A DNA stretch of 64,000 bases, taken from positions 164,829-228,828 of the forward strand of contig NZ_KB904062.1 of assembly GCF_000379985.1 (NCBI RefSeq). The letters run 5' to 3'. This DNA comes from Streptococcus caballi DSM 19004 (GTDB lineage Bacteria > Bacillota > Bacilli > Lactobacillales > Streptococcaceae). How positions within the stretch are numbered: the stretch's first letter is position 1; every line of letters starts with the position of its first letter. Both the position numbers and the translations under genes were made by a program. Positions 39,352-49,562 of this stretch are shown piece after piece. The notes below the pieces were generated by a model. That model searched no databases and was not told where the DNA came from. It saw only the letters and a program-made list of their open reading frames with translations.

Positions 39352-40621
39352 TTCTCACCTCAATTGCCTTAGCATGAGCCTGCAGACCTTCCGCATAAGC
39401 CAAGGTGGTAATGTCATGTTCAGCCTTGTTAACCGCCGCCTTGCTATATTGTGTGTACTGGATTCGCTTGACAAAGTCGTGAACTCCTAGCGCAGATGAA
39501 AAACGGCTGGTTGCTGTTGTGGGAAGAACATGGTTAGCGCCAGCATAGTAGTCCCCGATTGGTTCACTGGTATAGTGGCCGAGAAAGATAGAACCTGCAT
39601 TTTGCACTTTGTCCAGATAGTCATAAGCATTTTCCATAGCAATTTCCAAGTGCTCTGGAGCCACCTGATTCATAAGGTCAAACATACTGTCTGCATCTGG
39701 TGCAATGATGATACGGCCATTATTTTCCACTGAAGCACGTGCGATTTCCTGACGTGGCAATTCTAAAAGTTGTTTTTCTATTTCGACTTCCACGGCGTCA
39801 GCCAATTTCTTCGAATCTGTCACCAAGATAGCACGAGCAAGCTTGTCATGTTCAGCTTGAGATAACAAATCAGCTGCAACGTATTTGGGAATGGCCGTAC
39901 TGTCAGCGATGACGCCGATTTCAGACGGTCCTGCAATCATATCAATTCCGACCAGACCAAAGACCTGTTTCTTAGCTGTTGCAACAAAAATATTGCCTGG
40001 TCCTGTAATCTTATCCACCTGAGGAATACTTTCTGTACCATAAGCCAAAGCTGCAACACCTTGCGCACCGCCGACTTGGTAAATCTTATCCACACCCGCT
40101 AACTTGGCTGCCACCAAAATAGCAGGAACAAAATGCTCTTGTGGCGGTGTAATCATGATGATTTCCTTGACACCTGCAATCTTAGCTGGAATGACATTCA
40201 TGAGAACAGACGACGGATAAGCCGCTGTCCCGCCTGGAACATAAACTCCAACCCGCTCAATAGGACGAATAATCTGACCGCGAATAACTCCGTCTGACGG
40301 CTGATCTTCAAAGCCTGTCTCCAACTGCTGACGGTGATAACTTTCAATATTAGCCTTTGCATTCTCAAGCGCGGTCAAAACCTCCTTGTCCACCTCTGCA
40401 AATGCTTGGTCAATCAAGTTCTGTCCCACTTCAAAATCTGTTAGTTCAATCTTATCAAATTTAGCTGAATAGTCACGAAGAGCTTCATCTCCGCGCTTTT
40501 TAACATCCTCTACGATAGTTCGAACAGTATCCTCAACATCTAGATTCTGACGGCTGAGTTCCAGCTGCTCCTGATACAAAATCTTTGAAATTTCTTCATT
40601 ACTTCCGGTTAAACGTTTCAT
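39338..40621 (-). CDS. hisD: Histidinol dehydrogenase
   Basis: HisD (427 residues) oxidises L-histidinol to histidine in two NAD-dependent steps. Conserved parts: [32 protein letters not shown], the signature [15 protein letters not shown]...[13 protein letters not shown], and zinc ligands in the last third ([20 protein letters not shown]). Overlaps hisG by 4 nt. Confidence 0.97.
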   Translation of the reverse strand: MKRLTGSNEEISKILYQEQLELSRQNLDVEDTVRTIVEDVKKRGDEALRDYSAKFDKIELTDFEVGQNLIDQAFAEVDKEVLTALENAKANIESYHRQQLETGFEDQPSDGVIRGQIIRPIERVGVYVPGGTAAYPSSVLMNVIPAKIAGVKEIIMITPPQEHFVPAILVAAKLAGVDKIYQVGGAQGVAALAYGTESIPQVDKITGPGNIFVATAKKQVFGLVGIDMIAGPSEIGVIADSTAIPKYVAADLLSQAEHDKLARAILVTDSKKLADAVEVEIEKQLLELPRQEIARASVENNGRIIIAPDADSMFDLMNQVAPEHLEIAMENAYDYLDKVQNAGSIFLGHYTSEPIGDYYAGANHVLPTTATSRFSSALGVHDFVKRIQYTQYSKAAVNKAEHDITTLAYAEGLQAHAKAIEVRNGRD

Positions 40622-41265
40622 TTAAAAGCAACCTCCTCATTTCCGACAATAGATTCAATTTTTTCAATAAAAGGCATGAGCTCAGGATTATTTTTCAGCG
40701 CAGCCTTATTGACAATCAGTCGAGCTGATATGCGGCAAATATCCTCGTAAACCTTGAGTCCGTTGGCCACCAAAGTAGATCCAGTCTCAACGATATCCAC
40801 AATAGCATCTGCTAGGCCAATGACTGGCGCAATTTCTACACTACCTTGGATAGAGATAATTTCCACATCTTCTCCCTTTCTATTGAAGTGTTCCTTGGCT
40901 ACCGTCGGGTATTTGGTAGCAATACGCTTGCGCTTATGGTCATGTGGCTGGTAGACATCAGTTGATGCCACTGAAAATTTGCAAAGCCCAAAATTGAGGT
41001 CCAACATTTCTAGATAACCCAATGGGTGTTCCATGAGAACATCCTTGCCAACCACTCCTAAATCTGCCACCCCATGACGGACATAAGTTGTCACATCTGG
41101 TGCCTTGACTAAAAGAAAACGAAACATCTTATCAGGGCTTTCAAAAATAAGATTACGCCCTTTGTCTTCCATAAAAGACATGTCAAAACCAGCTTTCTCA
41201 AGCAGCTCAACCGTTGATTTTTCAATGCGACCCTTGGTTAGAGCAATGGTAATCTGATTAGACAT
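40618..41265 (-). CDS. hisG: ATP phosphoribosyltransferase, short-form catalytic subunit
   Basis: HisG condenses PRPP with ATP, the first and feedback-controlled step. The 215-residue product is the short form, lacking the C-terminal regulatory domain, and needs HisZ. Motifs: [29 protein letters not shown] and the PRPP loop [18 protein letters not shown]. The ATG at 41265 gives the canonical MSNQITIAL start; a longer frame into hisZ is spurious. Confidence 0.96.
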   Translation of the reverse strand: MSNQITIALTKGRIEKSTVELLEKAGFDMSFMEDKGRNLIFESPDKMFRFLLVKAPDVTTYVRHGVADLGVVGKDVLMEHPLGYLEMLDLNFGLCKFSVASTDVYQPHDHKRKRIATKYPTVAKEHFNRKGEDVEIISIQGSVEIAPVIGLADAIVDIVETGSTLVANGLKVYEDICRISARLIVNKAALKNNPELMPFIEKIESIVGNEEVAFK

Positions 41266-42241
41266 TGGCAATTCCTCCTTCATAATGCAAATCGTCATGA
41301 ATGGCTTGGTAAATAGAATCCACATCAATTGCCCAGCCAACTGCGCTCAGTTCAGTAGCACCGAAACGTTCAAAGAGCTTGTCATAGCGACCACCAGACA
41401 CGAAGGCATCGGGCACCTTTTCACCAAATACTTTAAACATAATTCCCGTGTAGTAAGGCATTTGTGATAACTGGCCCAAATCAAGTGTCACTTTTCCTAA
41501 ACTGATTTCAAGAGAAGTAGTCAACTCTTCAATATCATCAAGCGCTGACAAAATCCCCTCATGAGAAACCAGTTGACGGGCCTTGCTAATAACCTCATCA
41601 CTTTCCCCAAAAAGATACGGCAGGTTCTTAATAAAGACATCAAATGCACTGGGATGTGCCTTGGTAAATTCATTGAGTCCTGTAATATTTTTATCTCGAA
41701 TAGCTGTTGATAAGCGGATAGCGCTGTCCTTGTCTAGCTCTAATTCTTCAAAAACCTGCTGTAAAATGGCTGCATGAGAAAATTCAAACTGATAAGATTT
41801 GACTTTGGCAACATCCAAGGCTTCCTTGGCAGCTAGAATTGCTTCGCTAAGTGCTTCCTTAACCGGATAACCTACAATTTCAATACCAGCCTGTGTATGC
41901 TCATTAGCCAGACCACGCATTTCTTCATTGTAATTAAAAACCTTGCCAGAATAAGAAAATTTAATCGGTGTGTTGACCCGAGTAGAAGCAATAACGCGTC
42001 CAATCTGGCTGGTAATATCAGGTCGTAAACTAAGCAGATCTCCCTGTTTGTCAAATAAATTGTAAGTATTGGAGCTAACCGAATCATTAAAGACCTCAAA
42101 ATGTTCCAAAGTTGGTGTCTCAATCCGATTAAAGCCCTTAGCAATCAGCAAGTCGCTGATATTGTGCTCAATTTCATACATGGCACGCGCTCGCTTAAAA
42201 AGCTTGTCATGCATACCTGTCGGTAATGTTGTCTTCTTCAT
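41258..42241 (-). CDS. hisZ: ATP phosphoribosyltransferase regulatory subunit
   Basis: HisZ is a histidyl-tRNA synthetase paralogue that forms a hetero-octamer with short HisG and carries histidine inhibition. At 327 residues it has the class II core ([51 protein letters not shown]) but no anticodon-binding domain. It overlaps both hisC and hisG. Confidence 0.95.
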   Translation of the reverse strand: MKKTTLPTGMHDKLFKRARAMYEIEHNISDLLIAKGFNRIETPTLEHFEVFNDSVSSNTYNLFDKQGDLLSLRPDITSQIGRVIASTRVNTPIKFSYSGKVFNYNEEMRGLANEHTQAGIEIVGYPVKEALSEAILAAKEALDVAKVKSYQFEFSHAAILQQVFEELELDKDSAIRLSTAIRDKNITGLNEFTKAHPSAFDVFIKNLPYLFGESDEVISKARQLVSHEGILSALDDIEELTTSLEISLGKVTLDLGQLSQMPYYTGIMFKVFGEKVPDAFVSGGRYDKLFERFGATELSAVGWAIDVDSIYQAIHDDLHYEGGIANV

Positions 42242-43293
42242 GGCAATAACTCCTGTATGGTCGTAATGACCTTCTCCATCTCTTCTTGTTTACCAATGGA
42301 AATCCGTAAATAATCCTTGATGCGCTCTACTTTTGGAAAATAGCGAACGTAGATCTGCTTACTTTGCAAATAATTAAACAAATCTTCAGCACTTATTCCT
42401 GCTGGTCTGGTCAAGATAAAATTGGCTGTGCTTGGCAAAACTTGAAATCCAATTGCTTTTAATTCATCGCTAAACCAATCTCTGCTCTCCATAATTTTCT
42501 GACATGTATTGTCATAATAATCCCAGGATTCCACTGCTGCTATCGCTAAACATTCAGCAATGCTGTCTACATTATAAGGGTTAACTGAATTTTTAACAGC
42601 ATTGATAACTGCCATAAGCTTAGGACTTCCGATACCATAGCCTACACGTAAGCCAGCCAGAGAAGCATCCTTGGAAAAGGTTCGTGTAATGAAAAGATTA
42701 TCATATTTTTTTAGCAAAGGCAGGGCCGTCTGTCCACCAAAATTGATATAAGCTTCATCCACAATAACTACCACATCTTGGTTAGCTTGGATGATTTTTT
42801 CAATTTCATCTAAAGGCTTGAAAATACCTGTCGGAGCGTTGGGATTGGCAAGGACAATGCCGCCATTATCCGCAAAATAGTCTGCAACTTCAACTTCAAA
42901 CTTTTCATTGAGCGGCATTTCATGATACTGAATATGATAAAGCTCCGCCCAGACCTTGTAAAAACCATAGGTTAAGTCTGGGAAAAGAACAGGTTCAGCA
43001 GAATTAAAGAAAGACAGAAAAGCCATTGATAAAATGTCATCAGAGCCATTTCCTACAATAATTTGATTAGGATCCACCCCTAATTGTTTCCCCAAAGCTA
43101 TCCTCAAATTTTCTTGATCCAAGGTTGAATATTTTCTCAAATCATGGACATCAAAATGAGTAAGTGCTTGACCAACCTTCGGACTTGGTCCATAGGCATT
43201 TTCATTAGTATTTAATTTGATGATATTCTTTTCCTTAGGCTGGCTACCAGCCACATAAGGTTCAATGTCACGTAAACCTTTGATCTTTGTCAT
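42238..43293 (-). CDS. hisC: Histidinol-phosphate aminotransferase
   Basis: HisC (351 residues) is a fold-type I PLP aminotransferase, first gene after the T-box. Features: [48 protein letters not shown], and the PLP lysine in [18 protein letters not shown]. Ribosome site GAAAGGAA. Overlaps hisZ by 4 nt. Confidence 0.96.
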   Translation of the reverse strand: MTKIKGLRDIEPYVAGSQPKEKNIIKLNTNENAYGPSPKVGQALTHFDVHDLRKYSTLDQENLRIALGKQLGVDPNQIIVGNGSDDILSMAFLSFFNSAEPVLFPDLTYGFYKVWAELYHIQYHEMPLNEKFEVEVADYFADNGGIVLANPNAPTGIFKPLDEIEKIIQANQDVVVIVDEAYINFGGQTALPLLKKYDNLFITRTFSKDASLAGLRVGYGIGSPKLMAVINAVKNSVNPYNVDSIAECLAIAAVESWDYYDNTCQKIMESRDWFSDELKAIGFQVLPSTANFILTRPAGISAEDLFNYLQSKQIYVRYFPKVERIKDYLRISIGKQEEMEKVITTIQELLP

Positions 43294-43316
43294 AATGATT
43301 CCTTTCTTTATTGAGA

Positions 43317-43574
43317 AACAAAAAGTCCTTGCAAAAAAACTTGCAAGGACGCTTGAGGCGTGGTTCCACCTTAATTCAGTAAATAGTCACCCATTTACTC
43401 TCACGAAGTCAGTATAAGACTCCCAGCCTTTAACGGAACAACCCGTCACACACTACACTCTCGCGATTTCGCATGTACACTCAAGAATGTGTCGTCTAAG
43501 TATTGCATGCCTTCTCACCTATGGGCACTCTCTGTCTGTTGTCTTAGACTTTTTCTCTCAACGATTTCATATTT
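43317..43574 (-). ncRNA. T-box riboswitch of the his operon
   Basis: The minus-strand leader carries the T-box AAGGTGGAACCACG (43372-43359) and a strong terminator, GTCCTTGCAA with TTGCAAGGAC (43350-43325) ending in TTTTT. Histidine starvation would allow uncharged tRNA-His to prevent termination. Several CAC triplets are present in the stem I region; which is the specifier was not resolved. Confidence 0.9.
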
Positions 43575-43580
43575 AGGAAT

Positions 43581-43609
43581 ATTTTACATGAAAATTCAGA
43601 AAATTGCAA
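43581..43609 (-). promoter_or_regulatory. his operon promoter
   Basis: Minus strand TTGCAA (43609-43604), 17 nt, TAAAAT (43586-43581). Confidence 0.75.
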
Positions 43610-43644
43610 GCGATAATCTCAATTTTATATTTATTCACAAAAAA

Positions 43645-43669
43645 ACTTAAACCATAACTTGGTTTAAGT
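43645..43669 (-). terminator. ezrA terminator
   Basis: A 10-bp perfect stem (ACTTAAACCA with TGGTTTAAGT), 5-nt loop, followed on the minus strand by seven T. Confidence 0.9.
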
Positions 43670-43691
43670 CCTATTTATTATAAATCGTTTG

Positions 43692-45416
43692 TTAGAAACG
43701 GATCGGTTCACGCGTTTTTTCGTATGACGAAACAAACCGATCTGTCACGCCTGGTTCAACAGTTTCAAGCGCGTATGAAATTTCATCAAAGGAAGCTTTA
43801 TAATTATACTCAACTTCAAATAAACGCAAAGCTAATTCAAAGCTTGTTTGAACGCCTGGCTCAAAGCTACGATAACGATTTGAATACTGCAACAATTGTT
43901 CGGTCAACTCTGCATCTTGAACAACTTGGTAAGTTGTTTCTTCCAAATTAGCAATAGCAGCTGTAGCCACTTCTGTCAAACGAGAAACAGCTTCAATATT
44001 GATTCGCCCTCGACTCAATTCATCCATAAGAAGCTCCAATTGGGAACTTGTCGTAAAGAAAGTGCTTAGGAAATCTTGTGGAATGCCTGGAAGATTACGT
44101 TTTTCCATATAACGCTTAATCATATGCAATTTGTTAACATAATCATCCAATTTAGCACGCGCTGTCGATTCAATCTTTTCAATATCTTTGACCGTTTCAA
44201 AGACTTCCAGCTGACCTTTTTCAACCTCTCCTAAATCTTTGACCGTTTTGTCAAAAATAATTTGCAATTCTGAAAATGCTTTCTCTTGATTATCAAAATC
44301 AGTAATCATTGGCAGAATATTTTCTTCAATTTCATCCAATTTCTTTGCAAATGAACGAACGCTCAACCCTTCATTTTCACCTAAAATATACTTATGTGAC
44401 AAACGATTGATTTCTGACAAAAGCTGTTGGTTGTTGGCTTTAGCATGCTCCAAATATTTTGGAATAATTTTCTTATTCTTGATGACAAGCTTGTGAGCTG
44501 CAATCTCACGTTCAAACAATTCATACAAGAGATCGATTTTTTCTTGAATATGCTCATTTTCATCACGAGCACGGTCTAAATCCAAACTAATCAATTCAGA
44601 AGAATTACCACGAATAGCATCACGAATATCTTGGAAACGTTTCTCAATATTCTTTTCAACAAAGTGATAGTTTTCTTCTAGCAGACGGCGGTAACCTGAT
44701 TCTAAGTCATCTAGTTGATCTGGAAAATCATCTTCTAGCTTAGCAACGATAGCAGGAATTTGCTCAGTAATTTGGCCAAGAGCAATCGTATGTTCCTCTG
44801 CCTTATCTAATACTTCAGCCGCCTCAACTGGATCACCGGTCGAATTAAGAGTCACAAATTGAGAAAATTCAGCTTCAATGTTTTCCAATTGCTTGCTGAT
44901 TTCTGACATGGTCGTTCCAAAATTATCTTCCTTCTCAGAAATAGAAGCTTGAAGATGCTCATATAAATCTAAGGCATGGCTAACACGAGCACTGTTTTTT
45001 TCTTCCTGAACTTTGAGGACGGAAAGCGCATCGCGAATTGATTTGATATCTTCCTCAACCAGATTTAGCTGACTTTCAACACTATCAATCTCATGTTTGG
45101 CACGGATAAAATTGAAGGAGTCATTAAGATTTTCAGCCTCAAAAATATGATTTTCAATATCAGAAAATGAGTTTAGTGTCAAATCTACCCATTTTTGATT
45201 CCATTCACGAAAAGTATTTTGACTTTGCCCAATCAAATGCAGATTTTTAACAGCTTCAATTTCATCATTGACTGGCAAATCAAACAGTTTTTGCTTTCGC
45301 TCCTCCAACTGTGTAATCAACGAGTCATTTCTCTTTCGTACAATAACGCCAACTAAATAAGCAATAATCACGATAAGGACTATCGCCACAAGCAGCAGGA
45401 TAATTCCGCTTGACAT
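43692..45416 (-). CDS. ezrA: Septation ring formation regulator EzrA
   Basis: EzrA is a membrane-anchored, spectrin-like protein that controls FtsZ ring assembly and connects division with peptidoglycan synthesis. The 574-residue length is standard. An outside N-terminus and one transmembrane segment (about 3-24, [20 protein letters not shown]) lead to long antiparallel helical bundles and the QNR-like patch near the C-terminus. The start at 45416 is chosen because GAAGGAG is well spaced and gives MSSGI. It is downstream of gyrB, as in other streptococci. Confidence 0.96.
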   Translation of the reverse strand: MSSGIILLLVAIVLIVIIAYLVGVIVRKRNDSLITQLEERKQKLFDLPVNDEIEAVKNLHLIGQSQNTFREWNQKWVDLTLNSFSDIENHIFEAENLNDSFNFIRAKHEIDSVESQLNLVEEDIKSIRDALSVLKVQEEKNSARVSHALDLYEHLQASISEKEDNFGTTMSEISKQLENIEAEFSQFVTLNSTGDPVEAAEVLDKAEEHTIALGQITEQIPAIVAKLEDDFPDQLDDLESGYRRLLEENYHFVEKNIEKRFQDIRDAIRGNSSELISLDLDRARDENEHIQEKIDLLYELFEREIAAHKLVIKNKKIIPKYLEHAKANNQQLLSEINRLSHKYILGENEGLSVRSFAKKLDEIEENILPMITDFDNQEKAFSELQIIFDKTVKDLGEVEKGQLEVFETVKDIEKIESTARAKLDDYVNKLHMIKRYMEKRNLPGIPQDFLSTFFTTSSQLELLMDELSRGRINIEAVSRLTEVATAAIANLEETTYQVVQDAELTEQLLQYSNRYRSFEPGVQTSFELALRLFEVEYNYKASFDEISYALETVEPGVTDRFVSSYEKTREPIRF

Positions 45417-45503
45417 CTTAAACTCCTTCAAATATTTTTCGTAAAATACTCTGTAACTATAAGAGTATACCATACTTCTACGCTATTTTCAAAAAAATCC
45501 TTA

Positions 45504-47456
45504 TTAAATATCAAGCGTACTATAAACGGCATTTTCTTCGATAAACTCGCGACGAGGTTCTACGCGATCTCCCATGAGCATATCAAAAATCTTGTCAGCT
45601 TCAGCAGCATCATCTACAGAAACTCGAGCCATCAAACGATTTTCAGGATCCATGGTTGTTTCCCATAATTGGTGGTCATCCATTTCTCCCAAACCTTTGT
45701 AACGCTGAACAGTTGGTTTGGAACGCCCCTCACTATAACGTTCCAAAGCCAAGCGCAACTCTTCTTCTTGATTATTTCCTGGTTGAATATATTCCTTGAT
45801 TTCAGAACCAACCTTAACACCGTAAATTGGTGGTTGCGCAATGTAAACATAGCCTGCTTCCAGAACAGGGCGCATAAATCGATAGAGCAAGGTTAGCAAG
45901 AGGGTGCGAATATGGGCTCCATCGACATCAGCATCGGTCATGATGACCAATTTTTGATAGCGGGCTTTAGTAACATCAAAATCAGCACCAAAACCTGTTC
46001 CCATAGCTGTGAAGAGACTGCGAATTTCTTCGTTAGCAAGAATTTTATCCATGCTGGCTTTTTCAACGTTAAGGATTTTACCACGAATTGGTAGAATAGC
46101 TTGATATTCACGGTTACGCCCTGACTTAGCGGAGCCTCCAGCAGAATCTCCTTCAACGATGAAAAGCTCATTCATTTCAGCATTATTCGATGAACAGTCA
46201 GCCAACTTACCAGGGAGGTTTGAGATTTCAAGACCTGATTTTTTACGGGTTACTTCACGCGCACGCTTAGCAGCAATACGCGCTTTTGATGCTAGAATGC
46301 CTTTTTCCACAATTTTCTTAGCAATTTGTGGATTTTCCAAAAGGAAACGGCTGAAGGCTTCACTGAAAAGACGATTAGTAATTTTCACCACTTCTGAATT
46401 GCCCAACTTAGTCTTGGTCTGTCCTTCAAACTGAGGATTTGGGTGTTTAACGGAGATAACCGCCGTCAAGCCTTCACGGACATCCTCACCAGATAAGTTG
46501 TCGTCATTTCCCTTAAGAATTTTATTTTTCTTAGCATAATCATTGATAACCCGGGTCAATGCGGTACGGAAACCTTGCTCGTGCGTTCCACCTTCATGGG
46601 TATGAATGTTATTGGCAAAAGACATGACTGTTTCATGGTAGCCAGTTGTGTACTGCATAGCAACTTCAACAGAGATGCCGTCCATTTCACCTTCTGTGTA
46701 GATAGGTTGATCAAAGATGGATTCTTTGTTTTCATTGATAAATTGGACGTACTCTGCAATACCGCCTTCATAATGGAATTGTTTGCTCTGTTCCAAACCT
46801 GAACGTCTATCCGTAATCGAAATACGCAAGCCACGGTTAAGAAAGGCCAATTCTTGAATACGTTTGGCTAATTTATCAAAATCAAATTCAGTTGTTTCAG
46901 TAAAGATTTTTGGGTCTGGTGTGAAGTGAACTGTTGTTCCGTGACGGTCTGTATCTCCGATAACAGTCAAATCGTCAACGACCACACCGCGACGGTATTC
47001 TTGATAATGGATTTTTCCATTTTTATGGACACGCACATCTAACTGAGTTGACAAGGCATTAACAACAGAGGAGCCTACACCGTGCAGACCACCTGAAACC
47101 TTGTAGCCACCTCCGCCAAATTTACCACCGGCATGAAGCACTGTAAAAACTGTTTCTACCGCTGGACGACCTGTTTTTTTCTGAATATCAACTGGAATAC
47201 CGCGTCCATCATCAATAACTGTAATTGAATTATCTTCTTCAATAAAAACCTCAATGTGAGTCGCAAAACCTGCTAAGGCTTCATCAATAGAATTATCCAC
47301 GATTTCCCAAACAAGGTGGTGCAAACCTTCTTTTGAAGTTGATCCGATATACATTCCTGGACGCATACGAACGGCTTCCAAACCTTCTAAAACTTGAATT
47401 TGACTGGCATCGTACTCCTGTGCCAATTCTTCCATATTTTTATCTTCTTCTACCAT
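45504..47456 (-). CDS. gyrB: DNA gyrase subunit B
   Basis: GyrB (650 residues) is the ATPase subunit of gyrase. The GHKL domain has [26 protein letters not shown] and [15 protein letters not shown]; the Toprim domain has [13 protein letters not shown] and the magnesium site [16 protein letters not shown]; the tail has [20 protein letters not shown]. The start overlaps the HAD stop (TAATG), showing translational coupling. Confidence 0.98.
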   Translation of the reverse strand: MVEEDKNMEELAQEYDASQIQVLEGLEAVRMRPGMYIGSTSKEGLHHLVWEIVDNSIDEALAGFATHIEVFIEEDNSITVIDDGRGIPVDIQKKTGRPAVETVFTVLHAGGKFGGGGYKVSGGLHGVGSSVVNALSTQLDVRVHKNGKIHYQEYRRGVVVDDLTVIGDTDRHGTTVHFTPDPKIFTETTEFDFDKLAKRIQELAFLNRGLRISITDRRSGLEQSKQFHYEGGIAEYVQFINENKESIFDQPIYTEGEMDGISVEVAMQYTTGYHETVMSFANNIHTHEGGTHEQGFRTALTRVINDYAKKNKILKGNDDNLSGEDVREGLTAVISVKHPNPQFEGQTKTKLGNSEVVKITNRLFSEAFSRFLLENPQIAKKIVEKGILASKARIAAKRAREVTRKKSGLEISNLPGKLADCSSNNAEMNELFIVEGDSAGGSAKSGRNREYQAILPIRGKILNVEKASMDKILANEEIRSLFTAMGTGFGADFDVTKARYQKLVIMTDADVDGAHIRTLLLTLLYRFMRPVLEAGYVYIAQPPIYGVKVGSEIKEYIQPGNNQEEELRLALERYSEGRSKPTVQRYKGLGEMDDHQLWETTMDPENRLMARVSVDDAAEADKIFDMLMGDRVEPRREFIEENAVYSTLDI

Positions 47457-48016
47457 TATTTTACTATCTCCAATAAGGATTTTTTTCCATCAATAAGCAA
47501 ACTGTCCAGCCCGGCAGCCTGACCAGCCTGACAATCAATATCACGATCACCAATAACCAAACCACTGACAATATGGTATTTTTCTTTTAAATACAGCATA
47601 CTTTCAGGATTAGGCTTACGAGCAAAGCCATTAGCCGATGTCACTACTTCAGTAAAATAACCGGCAATACCTGTTTTTTCAATCAAGGAAAACACTTGAG
47701 CATCTCTGTGAGAAACCAAAAAGTTTCGGCCTCCCTGAGCAACTATTTTAGCCAAAATCTCCTGAGCTCCCTCCATCAAAATGGGATACTCCAGCAGTTT
47801 AGCCTCATTTTTCTTATAACTGGTCAAAAAAGTCGGTTGGTTGGGAATAAAATAAGCAATTGCAACAGCCGTTGAGTCTTTTAATTTCTCGTAAACACTA
47901 TCATGCTCAGCTGAGATGCCAAAAGATGCTAAGGTTGTTACAAATGCTTGGGTTGACAATTCATAATTATCCAGTAAGGTGCCACCCAAATCCCAAATAT
48001 AGTCATGATAATTCAT
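47456..48016 (-). CDS. HAD-IA family phosphatase upstream of gyrB
   Basis: A 186-residue HAD hydrolase with motif [15 protein letters not shown]. The position corresponding to the second Asp of DxDGT is Gly, and Trp-Asp carries the nucleophile Asp. Motif II is [11 protein letters not shown] and motif [16 protein letters not shown]. The LGGTLLD variant is shared by the orthologue upstream of gyrB in other streptococci. The ATG at 48016 is preferred; a longer start falls within the -10 box. It is coupled to gyrB. Confidence 0.87.
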   Translation of the reverse strand: MNYHDYIWDLGGTLLDNYELSTQAFVTTLASFGISAEHDSVYEKLKDSTAVAIAYFIPNQPTFLTSYKKNEAKLLEYPILMEGAQEILAKIVAQGGRNFLVSHRDAQVFSLIEKTGIAGYFTEVVTSANGFARKPNPESMLYLKEKYHIVSGLVIGDRDIDCQAGQAAGLDSLLIDGKKSLLEIVK

Positions 48017-48023
48017 ACTCTCA

Positions 48024-48032
48024 ATTATAGCA
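48024..48032 (-). promoter_or_regulatory. Extended -10 promoter for the HAD-gyrB genes
   Basis: TGCTATAAT on the minus strand (48032-48024) ends 7 nt before the HAD start codon. This would place the 5' end of the transcript at or next to the ATG. No convincing -35 box is seen. Confidence 0.55.
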
Positions 48033-48088
48033 CATTTCTGCAAATTTTTATAGCATCAAAACGTCCTATGCCTGTATTTTAAAAGTAA

Positions 48089-48102
48089 AAAAGAACTGCT
48101 GG
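48089..48102. repeat. Left half of the interrupted rodA terminator
   Basis: AAAAGAACTGCTGG is the exact inverted complement of 49544-49557. The IS element separates the two arms. Confidence 0.85.
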
Positions 48103-48158
48103 TGAACCGCACCCCAAAAGTTAGACAGAAAAAATCTAACTTTTGGGGTGTTATTTTT

Positions 48159-48533
48159 ATGAAATTGAGCTATGAAGATAAAATCAAGATTTATGAACTA
48201 CGTCAAAGTGGTCAGTCTATCAAGTCCTTGTCAAAACAGTTTAATATTGCAGAATCTGTTATCCAATATATGCTTCGACTGATCGATAGGTATGGAATAA
48301 ACATTGTCAAGAAAGGAAAGAACACCTATTATTCTCCAAAACTCAAGCAGGAAATGATTGACAAAGTACTTCTTGATAAGCAGTCAGCTCTCTCCGTCTC
48401 ACTTGCCTATACCTTGCCAAATCGTGGAACTCTTCCAAACTGGATAGCACAATACAAGAAAAACGGGTATACTATTGTTGAGAAAACAAGAGGGAGGCCA
48501 CCAAAAATGGGGCGTCAACCAAAGAAGACCTGA
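48159..48533 (+). CDS. IS3-family transposase OrfA, ends early
   Basis: OrfA ([20 protein letters not shown]) has two helix-turn-helix parts and the [16 protein letters not shown] end. It stops at a TGA (48531-48533), yet the same frame continues EEMTELGRLQEENERLRTEVAYLKK, the leucine-zipper part normally in OrfA, up to the frameshift site. TGA very probably replaces the TGG for Trp found in relatives. If so, the OrfAB fusion transposase cannot be made. Confidence 0.85.
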   Translation: MKLSYEDKIKIYELRQSGQSIKSLSKQFNIAESVIQYMLRLIDRYGINIVKKGKNTYYSPKLKQEMIDKVLLDKQSALSVSLAYTLPNRGTLPNWIAQYKKNGYTIVEKTRGRPPKMGRQPKKT

Positions 48534-48670
48534 GAAGAGATGACGGAGTTGGGGAGACTTCAGGAGGAAAATGAACGCTTACGCACTGAGGTAGCTTACC
48601 TAAAAAAGTTGAAAGAGCTTCGTTTAAGGGACGAAGCCTTAGCGCGCGAAAGGCTCAAATCGTTAGAGAA

Positions 48671-49510
48671 TTGGCTGATAGAGGATTCCGACTAGACCTC
48701 CTTCTAGTAATAGCTAAGTTAGCTCGTGCCACCTACTATTACCAGCTCAAACAACTGGCTAAAGAGGACAAAGACAAAGCACTAAAAGCGGATATCCAAG
48801 CTATCTTTGGGGAACACAAGGGCAATTATGGCTATCGAAGAGTTTACCTGGAGTTGCGCAACCGTGGCTATGTTATCAATCATAAAAAGGTGCAGCGCCT
48901 GATGCAGTTGCTAGGCTTGTCAGCTCGCATCCGTAAGCGTAAGAAATACAAGTCCTATAAAGGGGACGTGGGCAAGAAAGCTCCTAATCTGATTAACAGC
49001 AGCTTCGAGGGGGCGAAACCTTTTGAGAAGTGCTATACAGATGTGACGGAGTTCGCTCTGCCAAATGGCTCTGAAAAACTCTATCTGTCGCCTGTTCTGG
49101 ATGGCTATAATAGCGAAATTATTGATTTTACCTTGTCCCGCTCTCCCAACCTCATGCAGGTCAAGTCCATGCTTGAGAAGTCCTTTCCTGAAGCAGCTTA
49201 CCCAAATACCATCCTCCATAGTGACCAAGGTTGGCAGTACCAGCATGAGGCCTACCATCATTTTCTTGACAGCAAAGGCATACGTCCATCTATGTCTAGA
49301 AAAGGGACAAGCACGGATAACGGCATGATGGAATCCTTCTTTGGTATCTTGAAAACAGAGATGTTTTATGGCTTTGAGAAGACTTTCAAGTCTCTGGATC
49401 AACTAGAGCAAGCTATCACTGATTATATTTTTTACTACAACAATAAACGCATTAAAGCAAAACTAAAAGGACTTAGTCCTGTTCAATACAGAACTAAATC
49501 CTTTCACTAA
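48671..49510 (+). CDS. IS3-family transposase OrfB (DDE integrase domain)
   Basis: OrfB (279 residues from the ATG) carries the rve integrase core: first Asp in CYTDVTEF, second in LHSDQGWQY and Glu in NGMMESFFGILKTE, with DD(35)E-type spacing. Its frame extends upstream without stop (VERASFKGRSLSARKAQIVREL) to the A6G site, consistent with programmed -1 frameshifting from OrfA. The end is GLSPVQYRTKSFH, also left as a scrap at 21.2 kb. Confidence 0.9.
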   Translation: MADRGFRLDLLLVIAKLARATYYYQLKQLAKEDKDKALKADIQAIFGEHKGNYGYRRVYLELRNRGYVINHKKVQRLMQLLGLSARIRKRKKYKSYKGDVGKKAPNLINSSFEGAKPFEKCYTDVTEFALPNGSEKLYLSPVLDGYNSEIIDFTLSRSPNLMQVKSMLEKSFPEAAYPNTILHSDQGWQYQHEAYHHFLDSKGIRPSMSRKGTSTDNGMMESFFGILKTEMFYGFEKTFKSLDQLEQAITDYIFYYNNKRIKAKLKGLSPVQYRTKSFH

Positions 49511-49543
49511 TATTTTTGGTCTAACTTTTCGGGGTCAGTACAT

Positions 49544-49557
49544 CCAGCAGTTCTTTT
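49544..49557 (-). terminator. Right half of the interrupted rodA terminator
   Basis: CCAGCAGTTCTTTT, 6 nt after the rodA stop, pairs perfectly over 14 bp with 48089-48102 on the far side of the IS. Before insertion this was a strong terminator hairpin. Confidence 0.8.
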
Positions 49558-49562
49558 ATCTA

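Larger units (their letters stand above)
48103..49543 (+). mobile_element. IS3-family (IS150 group, IS861-like) insertion sequence
   Basis: About 1.44 kb. Ends are imperfect inverted repeats: TGAACCGCACCCCAAAAGTT on the left and, read inward, TGTACTGACCCCGAAAAGTT on the right. The two genes orfA and orfB overlap across an A6G slippery stretch near 48601-48607. A 16-bp inverted repeat (CACCCCAAAAGTTAGA with TCTAACTTTTGGGGTG) follows the left end and would stop incoming transcription. No clear target duplication was found. Name IS861-like is from size and remembered similarity. Confidence 0.85.

Noticed and set aside
40618-41340. Longer HisG start inside hisZ
   Set aside because: The added 25 residues overlap the hisZ end and the canonical MSNQITIAL start is at 41265.
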